NCBI GenBank assembly: GCA_023400405.1
Contig: JAEXFD010000014.1
Coordinates: 1 to 64,000, forward strand
Direction of reading: 5' to 3'
Length of the DNA stretch: 64,000 nt
Origin: Pseudomonadota bacterium
GTDB lineage: Bacteria; Pseudomonadota; Alphaproteobacteria; Sphingomonadales; Sphingomonadaceae
The number at the start of each line of letters is the position of its first letter. Within the stretch, counting starts at the first letter, position 1. Shown here piece after piece: positions 51,289-60,153 of this stretch. The position numbers and the translations under genes are program-made. The notes beneath the pieces were generated by a model. It did no database searches and was not told where the DNA came from. It saw only the letters and a program-made list of their open reading frames with translations.

Positions 51289-51306
51289 ATCTCCCGAAGG
51301 GGAGAT
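51289..51306. repeat. Small perfect hairpin between M28 peptidase and agmatine deiminase genes
   Basis: ATCTCCC-GAAG-GGGAGAT (51289-51306) is a perfect 7-bp palindrome in the 45-bp gap. It resembles the half-elements of the CTCCCC/GGGGAG repeats seen at 4636 and 61974 and may be a remnant of that family or a weak terminator. Confidence 0.5.
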
Positions 51307-51311
51307 TCAAC

Positions 51312-52934
51312 TTAATTGCCGGCCCGGCTCTTGTCGCGGATCGCGCGGAATTCGGCGCTGGGATACCAGTTCGGCCAGGCCGTGCCGTCGGCGAGCTGGC
51401 GGCCGAGCCCGTAATAGATTTTGAGGTCCTGCACGCCGCCGCTCCAGTCCCAGTCGTCGCGATACTCGTCCTGCGGCTTGTGGTAGCGATGGGTGATGTA
51501 ATCCTCGACCGCCTTGTGACCGGCTTCCTTGCCGCCGTTCACCAGGTCCTCGCCGCTCTCGCCATAGAGCATCGGCACGCCCAGCTTGGCGAAGCTGAAA
51601 TGGTCGGATCGGTAATAGGAGCCGCGCTCCGGATTGGGCTCGGGCACGATCACCCGCCCCTGCGCCGCCACGAACGGCTTGACCAGATCCTCGAGCTCCG
51701 ACTTGCCGACCCCGGTGATCACGAAGTCCTTGGCCGGCCCGACGATATTGATCCCGTCCATGTTGACCCCGCCCACCGTCTTGGCGAGCGGGTAGACCGG
51801 GTTCTCCGCATAGAATTTGGAGCCGAGCAGCCCCGATTCCTCGGCGGTGACGGCCAGGAAGACGATGCTGCGCTTGGCGGGGCCCGCCTTGGCATGCGCC
51901 TCGGCCAGCGCGATCAGGCCGGCCGTGCCCGAGGCATTGTCGAGCGCGCCGTTGCAGATGTCGTCGCCATTGACCGGAGCGCAACGGCCGAGATGGTCCC
52001 AATGCGCCGAATAGAGCACGACTTCGTCCGGCCGCTCGCTGCCCGGCAGGATCCCGACGACATTGTGCGAGGCCTGGCGCTTGATCGCATTGTCCCAGCT
52101 CACCGATGCCTTGACGCCCAGCGGCACCGCCTTGAAACCCTTGTGCTTTGCCGCCTCGATCAGCGCGGCATAGTCCTTGCCGGCGCTGGCGAACAGCGCC
52201 TTGGCGGCATCCTGCTGGATCCAGCCGATCACCTTGCTCTGGTCCATATGGTCGCCCGGCTGGTCCTGTTCGAGCTGGGCGCCCGTCCAGCTCGAATCGA
52301 CCACGCCCCAGCCATAGGCGGCGGGCTCGGTATCGTGGATGATGATCGCCCCGGCCGCGCCCTGGCGCGCGGCTTCCTCATATTTGTAGGTCCAGCGGCC
52401 ATAGTAAGTCATCGCACGGCCGCCGAACGGCCCGTCCAGCGTCATCGTCTGCCAATCCGGATCGTTGATCAGGATGACGACCGTCTTCCCCTTCACATCG
52501 ACGCCGGCATAGTCGTTCCAGCCGCGCTCGGGCGCGTTGATGCCATAACCGACGAAGACGACGTCGCTGTCCTTCAATTCCGCATGCGGAACGACCTGAT
52601 AGGTCGCCACGACCATGTCCTTGCGGAAAGCGAGGCTGACGGGCGTCTTGCCGCCGCTGAAGACCAGCGGCGAGACATTGTTCGCGGTATGCTGGACCAA
52701 CGGCACCTCCTGCAGCCACTGGCCTTTGTTGCCGGGCTTCAGCCCCGCCGCCTCGAAGCGCTTGACGATATAGTCGAGCGTCTTCTGCTCGGCCGGCGTC
52801 GCCGGCGCGCGCCCTTCATAGGCGTCGGACGAGAGTTCCTTGGTCACCTGCTTCAGCGTGTCGACCGAAATGGCCTGGGCATGGGCCGCGGTGCTGGCGA
52901 GCAACAGCGTGGCGAGGGCGGAGGCGAGACGCAT
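51312..52934 (-). CDS. Exported M28-family zinc metallopeptidase with PA domain
   Basis: A 540-residue aminopeptidase-type protein with a signal peptide (residues 1-19, AHA-QA). A protease-associated insert (about 120-260) precedes the catalytic domain. The two-zinc ligands and catalytic Glu are seen in SAHWDHLG, NGALDNASG, TAEESG, VNMDG and ITHRYHKPQDEY. Such enzymes trim peptides outside the cytoplasm. No specific substrate is suggested by the neighbours. The first gene of a possible two-gene unit with agmatine deiminase. Confidence 0.93.
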   Translation of the reverse strand: MRLASALATLLLASTAAHAQAISVDTLKQVTKELSSDAYEGRAPATPAEQKTLDYIVKRFEAAGLKPGNKGQWLQEVPLVQHTANNVSPLVFSGGKTPVSLAFRKDMVVATYQVVPHAELKDSDVVFVGYGINAPERGWNDYAGVDVKGKTVVILINDPDWQTMTLDGPFGGRAMTYYGRWTYKYEEAARQGAAGAIIIHDTEPAAYGWGVVDSSWTGAQLEQDQPGDHMDQSKVIGWIQQDAAKALFASAGKDYAALIEAAKHKGFKAVPLGVKASVSWDNAIKRQASHNVVGILPGSERPDEVVLYSAHWDHLGRCAPVNGDDICNGALDNASGTAGLIALAEAHAKAGPAKRSIVFLAVTAEESGLLGSKFYAENPVYPLAKTVGGVNMDGINIVGPAKDFVITGVGKSELEDLVKPFVAAQGRVIVPEPNPERGSYYRSDHFSFAKLGVPMLYGESGEDLVNGGKEAGHKAVEDYITHRYHKPQDEYRDDWDWSGGVQDLKIYYGLGRQLADGTAWPNWYPSAEFRAIRDKSRAGN

Positions 52935-53184
52935 GGCAACTCCTGCGGGAATGGGGATCGAAGGCCCATGCTGACAGCGACGCCTTTAGGGCGCAAGCGC
53001 CCAGAATCGCCTGTCGAATCCGGCGGGCCCGAAGGGATCCTCGGGATAAGCTGCCATGGGGCAAAACCCGGTCTGCAACTGGGGCCAGGATGCTCGCTTC
53101 TGGGGAGGAGATGTCACCTTACTGACTACAATCGCTATCACTCTCCAGACTGCCGATGCCGTTCTTAAACGATAGTCTCCTTTG

Positions 53185-53657
53185 ATGCCGGAGGATGATC
53201 CACGAGCGAAACTGACCGCGGCACAGCTCGACTGCCTCCGGCTCGTATATCTCGGCTCGTCGAAGCGGATCGCGCGGATCCGCGGTGGATCCCATCGCAC
53301 GATAGACGATCCTATAAGAGCCGCGATGCGCTCGCTTGGCGTCGCGGATCGCGATGAAGCGGCGGCGATCGTCAGGCGGTGGGACGAGCGGGCTGGTCAA
53401 GGCCATCCTGCCGAACACGGGCAGACGAAAGCGGGAATTCGCGACGCAACAACGGCGCCGGCCGGCATGTTCACCCTCCCTCGGCCGCGCAGCCCGTCCG
53501 CAGCCAAAACGAGCCCGAACATCCGACACCGATTCAGAATCTCACCCGCCTGATTCTACTGACCTTGGCCCTGGTGATCATCATCAGCGCCGTAAAACCG
53601 ATCGCCGAGGGCTTCGAGGCGATCGCCACATTCGTGATGACTCACCGCAACCTCTGA
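53185..53657 (+). pseudogene. Broken LuxR-type HTH protein with C-terminal membrane helix
   Basis: Frame one (from ATG 53185) encodes a LuxR/FixJ-type HTH: LTAAQLDCLRLVYLG, then RTIDDPIRAAMRSLGVADRDEAA. About 70 residues on, it degenerates and stops at 53551-53553. A different frame, closed at 53657, carries NLTRLILLTLALVIIISAVK, the single hydrophobic helix that ends related sphingomonad HTH proteins. Together they look like one gene split by a frameshift somewhere in about 53390-53520. The second frame ends exactly one base before trmB ends. Sequencing error or true decay cannot be told apart here. Confidence 0.5.
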
Positions 53658-54338
53658 TCAAACTCGTACGTACCTGAAATACCAGACCTCGTGCCCCTGC
53701 CGCCGCGCCTTGCGCTCGTAGCGGGTCTCGGGCCAGTCCGCGGGGCGGGTGAGGAAGTCCTGCGCGGTCTGTGCCAGCCAGGTGAAATCGCGCCGCTGGT
53801 CCATGATCATCATCGACCAGCGGCAATAGGTCGGGTCGTCGGTCCCCAGGCGGAACTCGGCGCCGGGCTTGAGCTTCGCCGCGATGATGTCGAGCGGGCC
53901 GTGGTTCATCATCCGCCGCTTGGCATGGCGCGCCTTCGGCCAGGGATCGGGGTGGAGCAGGTAGAGCCGATCGAGGCTGGCATCGGGCAGCCGCTCGAGC
54001 ACTTCGAGCGCGTCGCCCATATGGATGCGGAGATTGTCGAGCCGCTGGTCGCGGACATGGCCGAGCGCGCCGACCACGCCGTTGAGGAACGGCTCGCAGC
54101 CGATGAAACCGTGGTCCGGCCGCATCGCCGCCTGCCCGGCGAGATGCTCGCCGGCGCCGAAGCCGATCTCGAATTCGAGCGGGCGATCTTCGCCGAACAG
54201 CGTGGCCGCGTCGAGGGGGCCGGCCTCGGGAACGCTCAGGGTCGGCAGCATTTCCTCGACCAGCGCGGCCTGGCCCTGGCGCAGCTTGTGGCCCTTGGCA
54301 CGGCCATAGAGGCGACGGATGGAGACGGGATCGGACAC
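53658..54338 (-). CDS. trmB: tRNA (guanine(46)-N7)-methyltransferase
   Basis: A 226-residue SAM-dependent enzyme that makes m7G46 in the variable loop of tRNAs. FEIGFGAGEHLAGQA (SAM loop), LHPDPWPKARHAKRRM (the TrmB hallmark) and the C-terminal ETRYERKARRQG are all present. GTG at 54338, with AGG nine bases upstream, begins just before the conserved IRRLYGRAKGHKLR; a TTG 12 codons upstream (54374) is the alternative. Confidence 0.93.
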   Translation of the reverse strand: MSDPVSIRRLYGRAKGHKLRQGQAALVEEMLPTLSVPEAGPLDAATLFGEDRPLEFEIGFGAGEHLAGQAAMRPDHGFIGCEPFLNGVVGALGHVRDQRLDNLRIHMGDALEVLERLPDASLDRLYLLHPDPWPKARHAKRRMMNHGPLDIIAAKLKPGAEFRLGTDDPTYCRWSMMIMDQRRDFTWLAQTAQDFLTRPADWPETRYERKARRQGHEVWYFRYVRV

Positions 54339-54410
54339 CGGGCGCCTGTTAGGAGCGCGGCTGGAGCGCTGCAAGAGCAGAGGCGACGTCCGCCCACGGC
54401 CGCCCCGACC

Positions 54411-55136
54411 CTATTCGTCGCCGGGCTCGGCGCGATCGGTCGCGACAGTCCAATGCCCGAACAGCGCCAGCCCGCAGGACCGCGCCAGGGCCACGGATGC
54501 ATGATTGTCGAGCTGGCAACGATATTGCGGCTCATAGCCCTGCGCTCGCGCATAGCGGTTGATCGCTTCCACGACGGCGCGCGCAAAGCCCTTGCCGCGG
54601 GCATCGGCGAGCGTCAGCACGCCCAGATCGGCAATGGGACTATCGTTCCACAGCGTCAGGCTGGCGGCGCTGACGAGCCGGTCGCCGTCAAACCATCCGA
54701 ACACTGCCCAATGGTCGAGTTCCACCCACGCGTCGTCGCGGTCCTGTTCGGACGCGCTGTTGTAGAAGATCTCGAAGGCAGCGCGATCGGCTTCGCTCAA
54801 GCGGCGCGGCGCCGCGGTCGGGGCCGGCGTCGCCTGCGGTTCGCCCGAACGATAGAATAGATGATCGGGATCGTGCAGCGTCACGCCCGCCTCGATAAGT
54901 CGGCTCTTCAGCGCATCAACTGAGAGATCGGCCGGAGGTTGAATGGCGATCCGCTGCGCGATCTCCGGCCTGACCACCGCCCGCGCCGGCCCGTCGGCCA
55001 ACTCCAGGATCATGGCCGGCCGTTTGGCGGGCAGCTTCGCACTGACGGCGCAGGAAAGAACCGGCCGGGGGGCTGCGTCGACGGCTTCGAAGACCTGATC
55101 CCAGTAATCGACGATGCGCTTCGGAACGGCTGCCAT
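54411..55136 (-). CDS. GNAT-family N-acetyltransferase
   Basis: A 241-residue protein with an unassigned N-terminal domain of about 110 residues and a GNAT fold after it. The acetyl-CoA-binding motif is ADARGKGFARAVV (near residues 185-197), followed by YRCQLDNHASVALARSCGLALFGHW. The acceptor substrate is unknown. It is 72 bp upstream of trmB on the same strand. Confidence 0.85.
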   Translation of the reverse strand: MAAVPKRIVDYWDQVFEAVDAAPRPVLSCAVSAKLPAKRPAMILELADGPARAVVRPEIAQRIAIQPPADLSVDALKSRLIEAGVTLHDPDHLFYRSGEPQATPAPTAAPRRLSEADRAAFEIFYNSASEQDRDDAWVELDHWAVFGWFDGDRLVSAASLTLWNDSPIADLGVLTLADARGKGFARAVVEAINRYARAQGYEPQYRCQLDNHASVALARSCGLALFGHWTVATDRAEPGDE

Positions 55137-55263
55137 GACGCAACCCTAGCATGTTCGTGTGCCCGCGCAGCAATCTTGGGACTGAAAAGGCCGGGAGGCG
55201 ATCGAACCACAGTTCATGGCGCGAGCGAAACCGCGATTATTGGTCCGCATGCGGCCGTTGGAA

Positions 55264-56079
55264 TCAGCCGCCGCGCTTGCCGTCACCGGCCCCCGCTCTC
55301 TGCGGCACGAACAGGATCAATAGAAGGATCGCGATCGAGAGCGTTGCCGTGGCAAGCGGGCGACTGAAATCCAGTCCACCTTTCGCTACGGGCTTGTCGA
55401 GGAAATCTCCGACGACCGCGCCAAGGGGGCGGGTGAGAATGAACGCCGTCCAGAACAAAAGCACGCGGGAAATGGTGCTGCCGAAATAGAGCAGCGCCAA
55501 TATACCCAGCGCCGCCCCGAAAACGATCGCCGCCCCGGAGTAGCCAAGCGAACTATCAGCGACCCAATCCGCTAATGCGGTACCGAGAGTCTGGGAAAAG
55601 GTGATTGTAATCCAATAAAACGTCTCAGCCCGAGCATTATCGATGGCGTTGACGTCCACCGTGCCAAAAGCACGATACCAACTGAACAGCGATGCGAGCA
55701 CCATCCCGAACAGGAGGATCGCGCCGCCGGGATACCCCAAGCCCAAGGAACGAGTGACAAAGTCCGCCAGCGTGGTGCCGGCAGTGGTGGATGCAATGAT
55801 GGTAGCCCAATAGAGCCCCGGATTGAACCGCCGCGCCCTGATCTGCAAAAACGCCAACGCGGCCAGCAGCACGCCGAAAATCGCGGTACCGACAAGATAT
55901 CCGTTGATCCCATCGCTGCCGGCGCCGGGTGCCGTCTCACCCAACCAGCTCATGCTCACCGCATCCCCGCCCGTCTCGCCGAGCGTCGTGGCAAGTATCT
56001 TGATGACCCAGAAGGTGAGCGTAACCGCCGGAACCTTGCTGGCCATGGGCTTTGCTTCCGGCACGTCTGCCACCTCCAC
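55264..56079 (-). CDS. COG4705-type multispanning membrane protein
   Basis: A 271-residue inner-membrane protein with seven or so hydrophobic segments. The repeated pattern VTLTFWVIKILATTLGETGGD and FYWITITFSQTLGTALADWVAD is characteristic of the uncharacterised COG4705 family and hints at internal duplication. Function is unknown. The start is uncertain: GTG 56079 is used, while ATG 56046 just before the conserved region is equally possible. Between this gene and the GNAT gene (55137-55263) I see nothing specific. Confidence 0.8.
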   Translation of the reverse strand: MEVADVPEAKPMASKVPAVTLTFWVIKILATTLGETGGDAVSMSWLGETAPGAGSDGINGYLVGTAIFGVLLAALAFLQIRARRFNPGLYWATIIASTTAGTTLADFVTRSLGLGYPGGAILLFGMVLASLFSWYRAFGTVDVNAIDNARAETFYWITITFSQTLGTALADWVADSSLGYSGAAIVFGAALGILALLYFGSTISRVLLFWTAFILTRPLGAVVGDFLDKPVAKGGLDFSRPLATATLSIAILLLILFVPQRAGAGDGKRGG

Positions 56080-56162
56080 GTCCCCGAGCGCTCGTTACCA
56101 TAAGCGGAAGCCGCACGCCTGCAATTAGGCGGCGCCCGTCATCCGCTTCACCCGTCGATGGC

Positions 56163-57029
56163 CTAGTCGCGAGTCCTCGCATATTCCTGCGTGCCGCGCG
56201 TGATCACCCGGTCGCCGGACAGGATCTGCGCGATGGGGATGTCGGGCCGGGCCAGCAGATCGGCGTAGAGCGGCGCGAAGTCGGTCTCCACCGTCTCGCG
56301 CAACAGCGCCTCGAAGCTGGGGATGACGAAGTAATTCTGCTGGAAGTCGTCGATCCGGTAATCGGTCTGCATGACGCGCTTCATGTCGAAGCCGATGCGG
56401 TTGGGGCTGGCGCTTTCGAGCGCGAATACGCTCTCGGCCGAGGACGAGACGATGCCGGCGCCATAGATGCGCAGCCCTTCGTCTTCCTGGACCAGCCCGA
56501 ATTCGACGGTGTACCAATAAAGCCGCCCGAGCTGCTTGAGCGCGCCGAGTTCGAGCGCGCGATTGCCGCCGCGGCCATAGGCTTCGAGATAATCGGCAAA
56601 CACCGGATCGGCCAGCATCGGGACATGGCCGAACACGTCGTGGAAGACGTCGGGCTCCTGGATATAATCGAGCTGGTCCGGCCGGCGGATGAAATTGCCG
56701 GCGACGAAGCGGCGATTGGCCATGTGATCGAAGAACACATCGTCGGGTACGAGGCCGGGTACGGCGACCACCTGCCAGCCGGTGAGCTTCATCAGCCGCT
56801 CGCTCAGCTCCTCGAAATTGGGGATCCCGCGTTCGGAGAGGCGGAGCGACTCGAGCCCTTTCAAATAGGCCTTGCTCGCTCGCCCCGGCAGCAATTTGGC
56901 CTGGCGCGCGAACAGCGTGTCCCAGGTCGCATGCTCCTCGGCCGTATAGGCTTGCCAATTCTGGGGGATCGTCCAGTCTGAGGCGGCGCCTTGGGGTGGC
57001 TGATCGAGGACATGGGTCGCATTGGCCAT
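56163..57029 (-). CDS. phhA: Phenylalanine 4-monooxygenase
   Basis: A 288-residue pterin-dependent enzyme that hydroxylates phenylalanine to tyrosine with O2. The iron ligands are His130 and His135 in DVFHDVFGHVP and Glu176 in WYTVEFGL. The length matches monomeric bacterial enzymes lacking the regulatory domain. No pterin dehydratase (phhB) is adjacent. Divergent from a hydrolase gene with a perfect palindrome in the 40-bp gap. Confidence 0.96.
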   Translation of the reverse strand: MANATHVLDQPPQGAASDWTIPQNWQAYTAEEHATWDTLFARQAKLLPGRASKAYLKGLESLRLSERGIPNFEELSERLMKLTGWQVVAVPGLVPDDVFFDHMANRRFVAGNFIRRPDQLDYIQEPDVFHDVFGHVPMLADPVFADYLEAYGRGGNRALELGALKQLGRLYWYTVEFGLVQEDEGLRIYGAGIVSSSAESVFALESASPNRIGFDMKRVMQTDYRIDDFQQNYFVIPSFEALLRETVETDFAPLYADLLARPDIPIAQILSGDRVITRGTQEYARTRD

Positions 57030-57046
57030 GCCAGCATCCTAGCATG

Positions 57047-57060
57047 GTATCGAATGATAC
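57047..57060. promoter_or_regulatory. Palindrome in the phhA/hydrolase divergent promoter
   Basis: GTATC-GAAT-GATAC has perfect 5-bp arms and lies 18 bases upstream of phhA. Its small size and position fit an operator serving one or both divergent genes; chance occurrence is possible. If real, the hydrolase start must be downstream of it. Confidence 0.35.
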
Positions 57061-57070
57061 GAAATCCGAG

Positions 57071-57781
57071 ATGATGATTCCGGTGCCTTCCGGCCCCAGC
57101 GACCCGCCGCCCCGGCTCGCCTTTGCGCTGGAAAGCGCCCGCGCCGCCTGGACGCTGGCCGAACTCACTGCCTTTCGCACGCGCGGACTGCCGCGCGGCG
57201 ACGGGCGGCCGGTGCTGATCGCGCCGGGGCTGTTCAATTCGGACCGGTCGAACCTCGTGCTGCGCGCGATGCTGCGGCGGCTCGGCTACCGGCCCCATGG
57301 CTGGGCGCTCGGGCGCAATTTCGGCGTGCGCAGCGTCGGCGCGGAGGCCGAGCGGCTGGTCGCGCGCGTCGAGGCGGTCGCCCGCGACGCCGGCCAACCG
57401 GTGACCTTGATCGGCATTTCGCTGGGCGGGATCATGAGCCGGATCCTCGCGCATCGCCGGCCCGAACTCGTCCGCGGCGTGATCACGATCAGCTCGCCCT
57501 TTGCCGGCCCGCCCTCCGCCACCAATGTCTGGCGCGCGTTCGAGGCGGTGACCGGGGAGAGGATCGCCGACCCCGTACTGGCGGCGCGGCTGGAGGAAGC
57601 GGCGCGGCCGCTGCCGATGCCCTCCGCGGCGATCTGGAGCCGCAGCGACGGGCTGGTCAACGGACTGATCTGCCGCACCGAGGGATGCCGCGCGATCGAA
57701 GTCCGGAGCGGGCATTTGCTCGTTCAGATGAAGCCGCAGGTGCTGCGCGCCGTTGCGCACCTATTGGCAGAATGGGCGTAA
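57071..57781 (+). CDS. Alpha/beta-hydrolase (lipase-like)
   Basis: About 236 residues. The nucleophile elbow GISLGG (Ser in the motif G-x-S-x-G) lies near residue 115, after VLIAPGLFNSDRSN near 48, and the late His is in VRSGHLLVQ. It has no signal peptide and is probably cytosolic; esterase or depolymerase-type activity is plausible. The start is uncertain: ATG 57071 is preferred because an upstream ATG (57044) would place the promoter palindrome inside the gene. Convergent with the small lipoprotein gene. Confidence 0.8.
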   Translation: MMIPVPSGPSDPPPRLAFALESARAAWTLAELTAFRTRGLPRGDGRPVLIAPGLFNSDRSNLVLRAMLRRLGYRPHGWALGRNFGVRSVGAEAERLVARVEAVARDAGQPVTLIGISLGGIMSRILAHRRPELVRGVITISSPFAGPPSATNVWRAFEAVTGERIADPVLAARLEEAARPLPMPSAAIWSRSDGLVNGLICRTEGCRAIEVRSGHLLVQMKPQVLRAVAHLLAEWA

Positions 57782-57788
57782 GCGCGCC

Positions 57789-58091
57789 TCAGCGATAGCG
57801 GCTGCCGCCGGGATCGGCGCGGAAGCCGTCGCGGGGGGCGCCGCCGTTGCAGCGCTCGTCCTCGGGATGCTTCTTGCAGAGCTTGCGCAGCTCCTTGCCT
57901 TCGCGGGCTTCCTGCTTGCGCATCTTGCGGCCATAGTTGCGATCGGCCTCGTCCTGGCTGGTCGTCGCCCAGTCCGCCGCCTGTGCACCGGCGCGAACCG
58001 GCAGCGTGGCGACGTCGACCGCGGTCTTGACGAGGCATCCCCCGCTCAGCAGCGGCAGGGCGGCACTCGCCGCGATCAGCAATTTACGCAT
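57789..58091 (-). CDS. Small lipoprotein (DUF6726-like)
   Basis: A 100-residue exported protein. The signal peptide ends in LSGGC, a plausible lipobox with Cys at about residue 19. The mature part begins LVKTAVDVATLPVRAGAQAADW, followed by TTSQDEADRNYGRKMRKQEAR, a sequence type seen in sphingomonad lipoproteins I associate with DUF6726. Two further cysteines lie near residues 72 and 80. GAGAGGGTG lies upstream of the ATG. Function unknown. Confidence 0.78.
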   Translation of the reverse strand: MRKLLIAASAALPLLSGGCLVKTAVDVATLPVRAGAQAADWATTSQDEADRNYGRKMRKQEAREGKELRKLCKKHPEDERCNGGAPRDGFRADPGGSRYR

Positions 58092-58102
58092 CGAACACCC
58101 TC

Positions 58103-59185
58103 TCACCCGCCGGATGGCGCCGCCGAAGCCATGGCCGCCGCGCGCGCTGAAACCCCGATATACGGGAAATCGGTGAAGAAGCCATCCACGCCAAGTCCGA
58201 TGAAATACAGGATCTCGTCTTGCAGGCGACCATGATCCATCGGATTTGCGCCAGACCGGTATTGCGGCAAGAGGAAGAAATTCTCGGCGCGGAAGGTCCA
58301 GGGATGGAGCTTGAGCCCCGCCGCATGGGCGTCCGCGATCAGCGGCGTCGCCGGGCCCGAGACCGGCTGGATCATCGTCAGCTCGGGCCCGATGCCATAG
58401 GCATAGGCTGCCACGGCCTTGAGCCCCTCCGCCGTCGCCATCGCCTTGTAGCTGGGCGCGGCATGATCGGCCGGGCCGCCGTCCGACGCCATCAGCTGGA
58501 TCAGCCGGACCTTCGTCATCGACTTCAATTTCTTGAGGTTCTCGACTTCGAACGACTGAATGAACACCGGCGCGTCGGCGCGGTCCCAGCCCGCGGCCTT
58601 GAGCTTGTCGATCAGCCGCTGTTCGAGCGGCAGGCCGATCGAGGCGAAATAGCTGGGGTGCTTGGTCTCCGGATAGATGCCGATCGTGCGGCCCGTCGTC
58701 TTGCTGCCCTGCTTGGCGAGCGCGATGATCTCGTCGAGCGTCGGGATCGTCGCCTGGCCGTCGAATGCAGTGTTGCCGGGACGCAGCTTGGGCAGCCGCT
58801 CCCTGGCGCGCAGCGTCTTCAGCTCGGCCAGAGTGAAATCCTCGGTGAACCAGCCGGTGACGGTCTCGCCGTCGATCGTCTTGGTCGCCTTGCGGCTGGC
58901 AAACTCCGGATGCGCGGCCACATCGGTCGTGTCGGCGATGTTGTTCTCGTGCCGGGCGACGAGCACGCCGTCCTTGGTCGGCACCAGGTCGGGCTCGATG
59001 AAATCGGCGCCCTGGTCGATCGCGCGCTGATAGGAGAGCAGCGTGTGCTCAGGCCGCTCGCCGCTGGCGCCGCGATGGGCGATGACGATGACCTTGGGCT
59101 CTTTCGCGGCGTGCATCGCATGATCCTGCCCCAGCGCCGCGCCCGGCGCTACCAGCATCAAAGCGGCCATCATCATTCTGGTCAT
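58103..59185 (-). CDS. Periplasmic glycerophosphodiester phosphodiesterase
   Basis: A 360-residue GlpQ-type enzyme with a signal peptide (to about residue 20). The catalytic HRGASGERPEHT (near 36-47), metal-binding EPDLVPTKDGVLVARHEN and the C-terminal HPWTFRAEN with GVDGFFTDFP are all present. It hydrolyses glycerophosphodiesters from phospholipids to glycerol 3-phosphate and an alcohol. AAGGGAG precedes the ATG. It is upstream of the small lipoprotein gene by 11 bp, so the two may be co-transcribed. Confidence 0.93.
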   Translation of the reverse strand: MTRMMMAALMLVAPGAALGQDHAMHAAKEPKVIVIAHRGASGERPEHTLLSYQRAIDQGADFIEPDLVPTKDGVLVARHENNIADTTDVAAHPEFASRKATKTIDGETVTGWFTEDFTLAELKTLRARERLPKLRPGNTAFDGQATIPTLDEIIALAKQGSKTTGRTIGIYPETKHPSYFASIGLPLEQRLIDKLKAAGWDRADAPVFIQSFEVENLKKLKSMTKVRLIQLMASDGGPADHAAPSYKAMATAEGLKAVAAYAYGIGPELTMIQPVSGPATPLIADAHAAGLKLHPWTFRAENFFLLPQYRSGANPMDHGRLQDEILYFIGLGVDGFFTDFPYIGVSARAAAMASAAPSGG

Positions 59186-59241
59186 GCAACGCTCCCTTCG
59201 CTTAGGGGTTAAGCGGGCAATGTTACGGCAGCGAGGCGGCT

Positions 59242-60153
59242 TTGGCGGACAATGACGGCGTGATCGCCGCCGCGCGCGCATGGCAGGGCGCACCGATGGC
59301 GCTCGCCACCGTCGTCTCGACCTGGGGCTCGGCACCGCGTCCGCGCGGCAGCCACATGCTCGTCCATGGCAACGGCCGCTTCGAAGGATCGGTCTCGGGC
59401 GGCTGCGTCGAAGGCGACATCCTGCAGGCCGCGGCGGACGTGATCGCCGGCGCGCCGGCCGTCGTGAAAACCTATGGCGTCGCCGATCCTGCCGCGTGGG
59501 AAGTCGGATTGCCCTGTGGCGGCGAGATTTCGGTGCTGGTGCAGCCTGTTTCGCAGAACGGGTTTCCGCCCGACCTGTTCGAGGCGATCGCGGCGGCGCG
59601 CGCGGCCGGAGAGCCTTTCGAGGTCGGCACCGATCTCGCCTCTGGGCGCAGCGCCGCCGGGCGCGGGGACTTCACCAACCGCTACGATCCGCCGCGCCGT
59701 TTGCTGATCGTCGGCGCTGTGCAGATCGCCCAGGCCTTGGCCGGATTGGCGCGCGAACTCGGCATCGTGACTCATGTCATCGACCCGCGCGGCCGCTTCC
59801 TGACCGCCGAGCGGTTTCCGGGCGTGACGCTCGACGATCGCTGGCCGGACGAAGCCGTTACCGCCCTTTCGCCCGATCGCGCCACGGCGCTGGTGACGTT
59901 GAGCCACGACCCCAAGATCGACGATGCCGCGCTGATCGCGGCGCTGGCGCGGCCGACCGGCTATGTCGCCGCGCTCGGCTCGCGCCGCAGCCATGCCGCG
60001 CGGCTCGAACGGCTGCGCGCCGCGGGCGTCGCCGACGCCGATCTCGCGCGAATCGAAGGGCCGGCCGGCCTCGATATCGGTGCGATCGGTCCCGCTGAGA
60101 TCGCACTTTCGATCGCCGCCGCGATGATAAGGAGATTCCATGCTGAAGCCTGA
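59242..60153 (+). CDS. XdhC/CoxI-family molybdenum-hydroxylase maturation protein
   Basis: A 303-residue protein of the XdhC family, which inserts or sulfurates the molybdenum cofactor of xanthine dehydrogenase-like enzymes. The N-terminal half has ATVVSTWGSAPRPRGSHMLV and GSVSGGCVEGDI; the C-terminal Rossmann half has LLIVGAVQIAQALAGLA and AALGSRRSHAARLERL. The TTG start has GAGG five bases upstream. It overlaps the next gene by 14 bp. The molybdoenzyme subunits are not in the window. Confidence 0.9.
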   Translation: MADNDGVIAAARAWQGAPMALATVVSTWGSAPRPRGSHMLVHGNGRFEGSVSGGCVEGDILQAAADVIAGAPAVVKTYGVADPAAWEVGLPCGGEISVLVQPVSQNGFPPDLFEAIAAARAAGEPFEVGTDLASGRSAAGRGDFTNRYDPPRRLLIVGAVQIAQALAGLARELGIVTHVIDPRGRFLTAERFPGVTLDDRWPDEAVTALSPDRATALVTLSHDPKIDDAALIAALARPTGYVAALGSRRSHAARLERLRAAGVADADLARIEGPAGLDIGAIGPAEIALSIAAAMIRRFHAEA

